Translations under genes and position numbers: made by a program | Shown here: one piece after another, positions 14,688-18,229 of the stretch | Layout of the letters: each line of letters begins with the position of its first letter | Position numbering within the stretch: the stretch's first letter is position 1 | The notes under the pieces: generated by a model | The model's database searches: none | The model's input: only the letters and a program-made list of their open reading frames with translations | Told to the model about the DNA's origin: nothing | Assembly (NCBI GenBank): GCA_024689605.1 | Contig: JAILDD010000114.1 | Coordinates: 1-18,229, forward strand | Direction: 5' to 3' | Length of the DNA: 18,229 nucleotides | Source of the DNA: Lachnospiraceae bacterium | GTDB lineage: Bacteria > Bacillota_A > Clostridia > Lachnospirales > Lachnospiraceae

Positions 14688-15602
14688 ATGAAAAAAAATC
14701 ATGCCGCACTTATATTACCCGCAATACTGTTATTCATGCTTATGCTGTTCGGGCTGTTCAGATTCAATGTGTTCGTAAACATAATCCTGATCACCCTCCA
14801 CAGTATCCTGCTGGTATTAATGTGCTGGCTTAACGTTACGGAATGCAGCGAAACAATAGAAGACGCTTCCAACGACGATGAATTTGAAGATCTGCAGCGA
14901 AAGAACATCGAACTGAAGAATATGCTGCAGGCCAGCGAAAAGAATGCCCAGGATAAAGATGAAGCACTGACGGGAATAAGGGAATTCAGTGAAAAACTGG
15001 GGCAGGAAAAGGAATCCCTGGAAACCGAAATTACCGAGCTGAAAAAGGCAAATTCCGAATTGGAAAAGGAACTGGCAGAAAAATCGGCTGTTAAAGTGCC
15101 CGAAAAGGCAGAGCCTGATCTTTCAACCCTGCTTCCGCCTGTAAGTGAATCCGAAACTGCCACCGTGGACATAATCGCAATAGCAGGAGAAGCAGTGGAC
15201 GAACTTAAAGAAAGCGCGCGGGATGCCGGTCTTGCAGTCCATATTTCAACTGCTGCAGAAAGCATGATGGTAAAGGCATCCCCCACAAGAATGAGGATCC
15301 TTTTCAAGAATATCATCGACAACTCCATAAAATACATGAGGCGTGCCGGTTCACTTACCATCACTATTTCCAACATAGGAAGTGATATATTCATTGTCAT
15401 GAAAGATACCGGCGAAGGACTTTCGGAAAAAGAAACCGACAGGATATTTGAGCTGAACTATCAGGGAGCAAACAGAATAAGCGGCAACGGACTGGGACTC
15501 ACCCAGGCCAGGGCAATTGTAAATTACTATGGCGGCACGATCTATGCCAGAAGCAATGTAGGTGCAGGAATGGCTATTTACATCCAGCTCCCCACCACCT
15601 GA
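14688..15602 (+). CDS. Membrane-anchored coiled-coil HATPase protein (histidine-kinase-like, no H-box seen)
   Basis: 304 residues. Two membrane helices (about 7-24 and 28-48) lie at the N-terminus. Residues 62-133 are a long Glu/Lys-rich coiled coil, followed by a short linker. The HATPase_c domain (about 160-302) has N box NIIDNSIKYM, G1 DTGEGL, F box IFELNYQG and G2 GNGLGLTQARAIVNYYGG. The only histidines are H5, H38 and H185, and none sits in a DHp-like helix, so it lacks a recognisable phosphoacceptor. It may be a regulatory ATPase or a degenerate sensor kinase acting on another protein. An ATG at 14661 is in frame, but AAGGAGTGAGTCCC before 14688 marks the real start. It is divergent from the sensor-MFS operon; the SH3b gene follows after 27 bases. 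No response regulator is nearby. Confidence 0.88.
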   Translation: MKKNHAALILPAILLFMLMLFGLFRFNVFVNIILITLHSILLVLMCWLNVTECSETIEDASNDDEFEDLQRKNIELKNMLQASEKNAQDKDEALTGIREFSEKLGQEKESLETEITELKKANSELEKELAEKSAVKVPEKAEPDLSTLLPPVSESETATVDIIAIAGEAVDELKESARDAGLAVHISTAAESMMVKASPTRMRILFKNIIDNSIKYMRRAGSLTITISNIGSDIFIVMKDTGEGLSEKETDRIFELNYQGANRISGNGLGLTQARAIVNYYGGTIYARSNVGAGMAIYIQLPTT

Positions 15603-15629
15603 TGATCACCGTTAAACAAAGGGCATATT

Positions 15630-16319
15630 ATGGATAAAAATAAAAAATTATTATTCACGGGAATATGGGTTTATCTTGGCTTAGGGTGTTTTGCAGCACT
15701 TTTGTACTGTTTTTTCCCGTCACTTTCAACCAATGCCGGCGATAAGTTCAATAATAATACCACAATAGTGGTAAGCACTTCCGCCCAGAGTGAGAATACT
15801 GCAACCGAGGCACCGGCTGCAACAGAGGAAACCCCGGCTCCCACTAAAGAGACTGTTACCCCTACTCCTGAGCCCACACCTGAACCTACTCCCGAGCCGA
15901 CTCTGGAAGCAACCGAGATTCCTACGGAAGAACCTACGGAGGAGCCCGAACCTGAAAGCTTTGGCCCCGTGTATTTAGCTACTGTAAATACAGGCGGACT
16001 TCCCCTCTGCCTGCGTGACAAGCCTGCTCTTAATGCATCCCTGCTGACACAGGTACCTAACGGTTCCCAGTTATATGCTTTTCCTACAGACGAAGAATCA
16101 TGGTATCAGGTAATAACTCCCGACGGGAAATACAAGGGATATAGCTACAAATATATAAAGCTTACAGAAATAAGCGAAGACGATCTTCCCGAGGCTGTAA
16201 AAGAAGCTCTGAACTCATCCACGGAAGAAAACGAAGAAACTAAAGAAACTGAAGAAGCCGAAGAAGAGAACAACATTCCTGAAGAAGAGACCGATGATTC
16301 GGAAGCACCTAAAGGGTGA
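15630..16319 (+). CDS. Membrane-anchored SH3b-domain protein with Pro/Thr/Glu linker
   Basis: 229 residues. A basic N-terminus (MDKNKKLLFTG) and hydrophobic segment at 9-29 act as a membrane anchor or uncleaved signal. A low-complexity linker (about 50-110) has repeated PEPT units. Residues 113-178 form a bacterial SH3-like domain (PLCLRDKPALNASLLTQVPN, then SWYQVITPDGKYKGYSYKYI). The tail (180-229) is extremely acidic. SH3b domains usually bind peptidoglycan or wall peptides outside the cell, so this is likely a surface protein spanning the wall. AAAGGGCATATT precedes the ATG. It is probably cotranscribed with the HATPase gene. Its stop lies six bases from the stop of the convergent FtsE gene. 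Confidence 0.87.
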   Translation: MDKNKKLLFTGIWVYLGLGCFAALLYCFFPSLSTNAGDKFNNNTTIVVSTSAQSENTATEAPAATEETPAPTKETVTPTPEPTPEPTPEPTLEATEIPTEEPTEEPEPESFGPVYLATVNTGGLPLCLRDKPALNASLLTQVPNGSQLYAFPTDEESWYQVITPDGKYKGYSYKYIKLTEISEDDLPEAVKEALNSSTEENEETKETEEAEEENNIPEEETDDSEAPKG

Positions 16320-16325
16320 ACCGCT

Positions 16326-16985
16326 TCATCTTGTGACATAATGCCCTGTATGATCTGACAGGACGAATTCTTTATATATAAGCCCCTCAGCAGCGTCTAC
16401 ATTGTGGGTAGCTACCACGACAGTTATTCCCTGGCTCCTGATGATACTGAATATCTTCATGATATCCCTTGAATTTGCAGGATCAAGGTTTCCTGTGGGC
16501 TCGTCGGCTATCAGCAGCCTTGGATTATTCATAAGTGCCCTGCCTATACAGAGCCGCTGCCTCTCACCTCCGGAAAGTTCCAATGGAATATTATTGAACT
16601 TATCCTGCATTCCCAGAAGTGTCAGGATACTGGTTATCTTCCTTTCGGATTCTTTACGGCTCAGTCCTACAACCTGGCGGACAATGTCAAGGTTTTCGTA
16701 TACAGTGGACTCTTCAAGAAGTCTGAAATCCTGAAAAACCACTCCCATATTCCTGCGATACGCCGGCAGATCCCGGTCCTTAAGCTTTGTGATATCTTTG
16801 CCGTCAACAAGGATTTTTCCAGCATCAGGCTTTAATTCAGCAGTTATGAGCTTAATGAATGTGGTTTTGCCTACTCCGCTTTCACCGGTTACCAATACAA
16901 AAGAACCCGCATCAACGGTCATATCGAGACCTGAAAAAACGGGTTCTTCTTTATATGCAAAATTTACATTATTAAACTTTATCAC
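16326..16985 (-). CDS. ftsE: FtsE-type ABC ATP-binding protein (no FtsX neighbour)
   Basis: 219 residues, cytoplasmic ATPase. Walker A is GESGVGKT (34-41), signature LSGGERQR (137-144), Walker B LLIADEP (157-163), switch H194. The block LKDRDLPAYRRNMGVVFQDF with FRLLEESTVYENL is characteristic of FtsE, which with FtsX controls cell-wall hydrolases at division or sporulation. Here no FtsX gene follows; the next gene downstream is convergent. The start is GTG, overlapping the STAS stop by four bases (GTGA). The partner could be an FtsX encoded elsewhere, or this may be a specialised paralogue tied to the STAS protein. The N-terminal region is otherwise complete. Confidence 0.85.
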   Translation of the reverse strand: MIKFNNVNFAYKEEPVFSGLDMTVDAGSFVLVTGESGVGKTTFIKLITAELKPDAGKILVDGKDITKLKDRDLPAYRRNMGVVFQDFRLLEESTVYENLDIVRQVVGLSRKESERKITSILTLLGMQDKFNNIPLELSGGERQRLCIGRALMNNPRLLIADEPTGNLDPANSRDIMKIFSIIRSQGITVVVATHNVDAAEGLIYKEFVLSDHTGHYVTR

Positions 16986-17281
16986 TGTATCGTCAGAATA
17001 CTCCTGAATCCGGTCATCTTAAGTACTTCCATCACCGCATCATTAACATTTGTCAGCACCATGGACCCGCCTTTTGACTGGGCTGTTTTCTGCCCAAGCA
17101 ACAGTCCCCGCAGACCGGCACTGGAAATATATGCAACTTCCTCGAAATCCAGAACAACGTTGCTGCATTTCTGGAACGCACCAAGTACTGCGTTCTGAAA
17201 CTCAGGCGCAGTATTTGTCTCTATACGACCCTCTATTGAAAGGACAAGCTTGTCCTCTTTAAACTCTTCAGTTACTGTCAT
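16982..17281 (-). CDS. STAS-domain anti-anti-sigma factor (RsbV/SpoIIAA type)
   Basis: About 99 residues, a single STAS domain. The conserved block FEEVAYISSAGLRGLLLG contains the serines (S54-S55 when numbered from TTG) one of which would be phosphorylated by an RsbW-type kinase and dephosphorylated by a PP2C. A TTG at 17284 could also start it, but the ATG at 17281 with AAGG nine bases away is preferred. It has a perfect-consensus promoter and tandem repeats upstream, and is translationally coupled to FtsE. A kinase (8728-9144) and phosphatase (9193-10869) that could act on it lie in the same window, though in a different transcription unit. That pairing is inference. Confidence 0.91.
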   Translation of the reverse strand: MTVTEEFKEDKLVLSIEGRIETNTAPEFQNAVLGAFQKCSNVVLDFEEVAYISSAGLRGLLLGQKTAQSKGGSMVLTNVNDAVMEVLKMTGFRSILTIQ

Positions 17282-17292
17282 CAAATCTTACC

Positions 17293-17322
17293 TTAATCAG
17301 CAGTCAATACATTAGCAGTCAA
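17293..17322 (-). repeat. Tandem 15-base repeat in the STAS gene leader
   Basis: Two adjacent 15-base units read on the minus strand as TTGACTGCTAATGTA (17308-17322) and TTGACTGCTGATTAA (17293-17307); the first nine bases are identical and 12 of 15 match. They lie between the predicted transcription start and the ribosome site, so they are inside the leader RNA. This would suit a repressor or RNA-binding site, unproven. Confidence 0.75.
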
Positions 17323-17335
17323 ACCCTAACGATTA

Positions 17336-17364
17336 ATTATAATATATAATCTTTTCTATGTCAA
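17336..17364 (-). promoter_or_regulatory. Perfect-consensus sigma-A promoter for STAS-ftsE
   Basis: On the minus strand TTGACA (17359-17364), exactly 17 bases, then TATAAT (17336-17341): both hexamers and the spacing are ideal. The predicted start is near 17329, with a leader of about 45 bases that contains the tandem repeat. Confidence 0.9.
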
Positions 17365-17391
17365 AGCTGTAATTTATAATATAATGCTTTA

Positions 17392-18229
17392 TCACTGCAG
17401 CTTGATCCTGTCGCTGATACCTACATTCTCATCAAGTACAACCGCCTTATCCTCAGGCAGGTTTGCATTCATATCCAGATAGCTGCCGGAATCCATAACC
17501 GAGCTCTCTCCCAGCACATCTATATGCAGGACGGTCCTGGCAGGAACAAACTGATTTGCCAGGAAAAGCAGCTGCTGGTACATAGTTTCGGACAGACGTT
17601 TTCTCACCAGAACATCCACATCAAAGGGTCCTCTCTCAGCATTTCCGTAGGGCAGTCCCTCTATGATATTATCATCCGTAAAGTTTATATTCTGGTTTTC
17701 TATTATCCTGACATCTTCACCCAGGATTATCTGAAATACTCTTTCAAGTGCATAGCGGGTTCCCTTGTACCCCGTAAGAGTATACAGTTCCTTTACAAAA
17801 GTCCTGAGAGTCTCTTCCGGCAGAAACTTGCTACTAATCTCTATTCCCATCCATGAGGCATAGACCGGAAGCAGCTCAACCGGACAGGTGTCCAGATCCA
17901 GTATCTTGTCCAGCTCGTCAATCTCATCCTGGAATTCACCGTGAACCGTTGAGAAGATCGACATATATCTGTGTATGAAGGAATTCCTGTCCCTGTATAT
18001 TTCGGGAAGCTCCTCCATAAAAGTGTCTCCATGCTGATAAACCTTCATATTTTCCAGTACACAGCTGCCGGTTTCGTCTATGGTTATCGCAAGATACAGA
18101 TACCTTCCTTCCAGAGAATAAAGCAGTACATCTTTCATTCCCTTTGTGCACTGTACACTGTCACGCCTGAAGAATTCTATATCCGATACCTCTTCTTCCG
18201 GAAGCTTTGTGTTAACAGCAAAAGCAAAA
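17392..18229 (-). CDS. Contractile-injection/phage tail baseplate-type protein (TIGR02242-like), partial
   Basis: The frame is open to the right edge, so the N-terminus is missing; 278 residues are visible and the ATG at 18138 is internal. The segment SLEGRYLYLAITIDETG followed by ELPEIYRDRNSFIHRYMSIF, PVELLPVYASWMGIEIS and LTGYKGTRYALERVFQIILG matches, by recall of family consensus, the tail protein domain seen in extracellular contractile injection systems and P2-gpI-like tails (LP.iY, fLp.laSwlG, yr.rGTr.gl). In such systems it is a baseplate component. No terminator is visible after the stop; the STAS promoter begins within 30 bases. More tail genes are expected at higher coordinates. Confidence 0.78.
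   Translation of the reverse strand, partial: FAFAVNTKLPEEEVSDIEFFRRDSVQCTKGMKDVLLYSLEGRYLYLAITIDETGSCVLENMKVYQHGDTFMEELPEIYRDRNSFIHRYMSIFSTVHGEFQDEIDELDKILDLDTCPVELLPVYASWMGIEISSKFLPEETLRTFVKELYTLTGYKGTRYALERVFQIILGEDVRIIENQNINFTDDNIIEGLPYGNAERGPFDVDVLVRKRLSETMYQQLLFLANQFVPARTVLHIDVLGESSVMDSGSYLDMNANLPEDKAVVLDENVGISDRIKLQ

Noticed and set aside
14699..15400. Minus-strand open frame of 233 codons opposite the HATPase gene
   Set aside because: Composition is almost all Ser/Ala/Ile/Phe, mirroring the Glu/Lys-rich coiled coil on the other strand; the HATPase motifs show which strand is real.
15850..15960. Short tandem repeats, considered as CRISPR or a VNTR
   Set aside because: They are irregular codon-level repeats encoding PEPT units, with no spacers of constant length.
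15671..16021. Minus-strand Gly/Val/Ser-rich frame opposite the SH3b gene
   Set aside because: The GSGVGSGVG repeats are only the reverse of the PEPT linker codons.
17392..18138. ATG at 18138 as the real start of the tail protein
   Set aside because: The frame continues open to the window edge with family-like sequence before it, and no ribosome site with good spacing precedes the ATG.

Overview
The window looks like chromosomal DNA of a clostridial Firmicute, most plausibly Lachnospiraceae (Butyrivibrio, Roseburia or Lachnospira type). This is inferred from a T-box leader in front of thrS, strong AGGAGG ribosome sites, consensus sigma-A promoters, moderate G+C coding DNA with AT-rich spacers, and the protein types present. 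No species can be named from the sequence alone. Almost every gene is on the minus strand, so the biological reading order runs from high to low coordinates. The only plus-strand unit is a two-gene block at 14688-16319.

Left part (1-3340), translation and protein turnover: tRNA-Gly(CCC) with its own promoter, then a threonine T-box leader, thrS (a ThrRS without the usual N-terminal TGS domain), an intrinsic terminator, aat (leucyl/phenylalanyl-tRNA-protein transferase), and a membrane protein that runs off the left edge. Next (3339-5022) come two small proteins of unknown function and a decayed glycogen-debranching gene. That gene has lost its whole catalytic barrel through an internal, out-of-frame deletion.

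Central part (5096-14500): a tightly packed minus-strand gene string, apparently one operon, read in this order. A 1015-residue protein combines an extracytoplasmic beta-propeller-like region, an extracytoplasmic Cache-like sensor and an MFS transporter. It is followed by a GNAT acetyltransferase with a cysteine-rich tail, a membrane Cache-HAMP-PP2C (RsbU/SpoIIE-type) phosphatase, an RsbW-type ATP-binding protein, a spore-photoproduct-lyase-family radical SAM protein, an SDR oxidoreductase, and the ATPase and permease of a Zn/Mn-type ABC importer. Several junctions overlap by 4-10 bases. The sensor regions of the MFS fusion and of the phosphatase resemble each other by eye, which suggests that transport and partner-switching signalling respond to the same or related cues.

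Right part (14688-18229): a divergent plus-strand pair encodes a membrane-anchored coiled-coil HATPase protein with no recognisable phosphoacceptor histidine, and a membrane-anchored SH3b protein. Convergent to it is a STAS (RsbV/SpoIIAA-type) protein coupled to an FtsE-type ATPase with no FtsX beside it, driven by a perfect-consensus promoter. At the right edge is the C-terminal part of a TIGR02242-type tail/baseplate protein, the kind found in extracellular contractile injection systems and some phage tails. A contractile-injection or prophage tail cluster may therefore lie just outside the window.

The most novel-looking element is the sensor-MFS / Cache-PP2C / RsbW set. RsbU-, RsbW- and RsbV-type proteins are all within 9 kb, but no sigma factor is visible. 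All functional links between these genes are inference from gene order and domain content.
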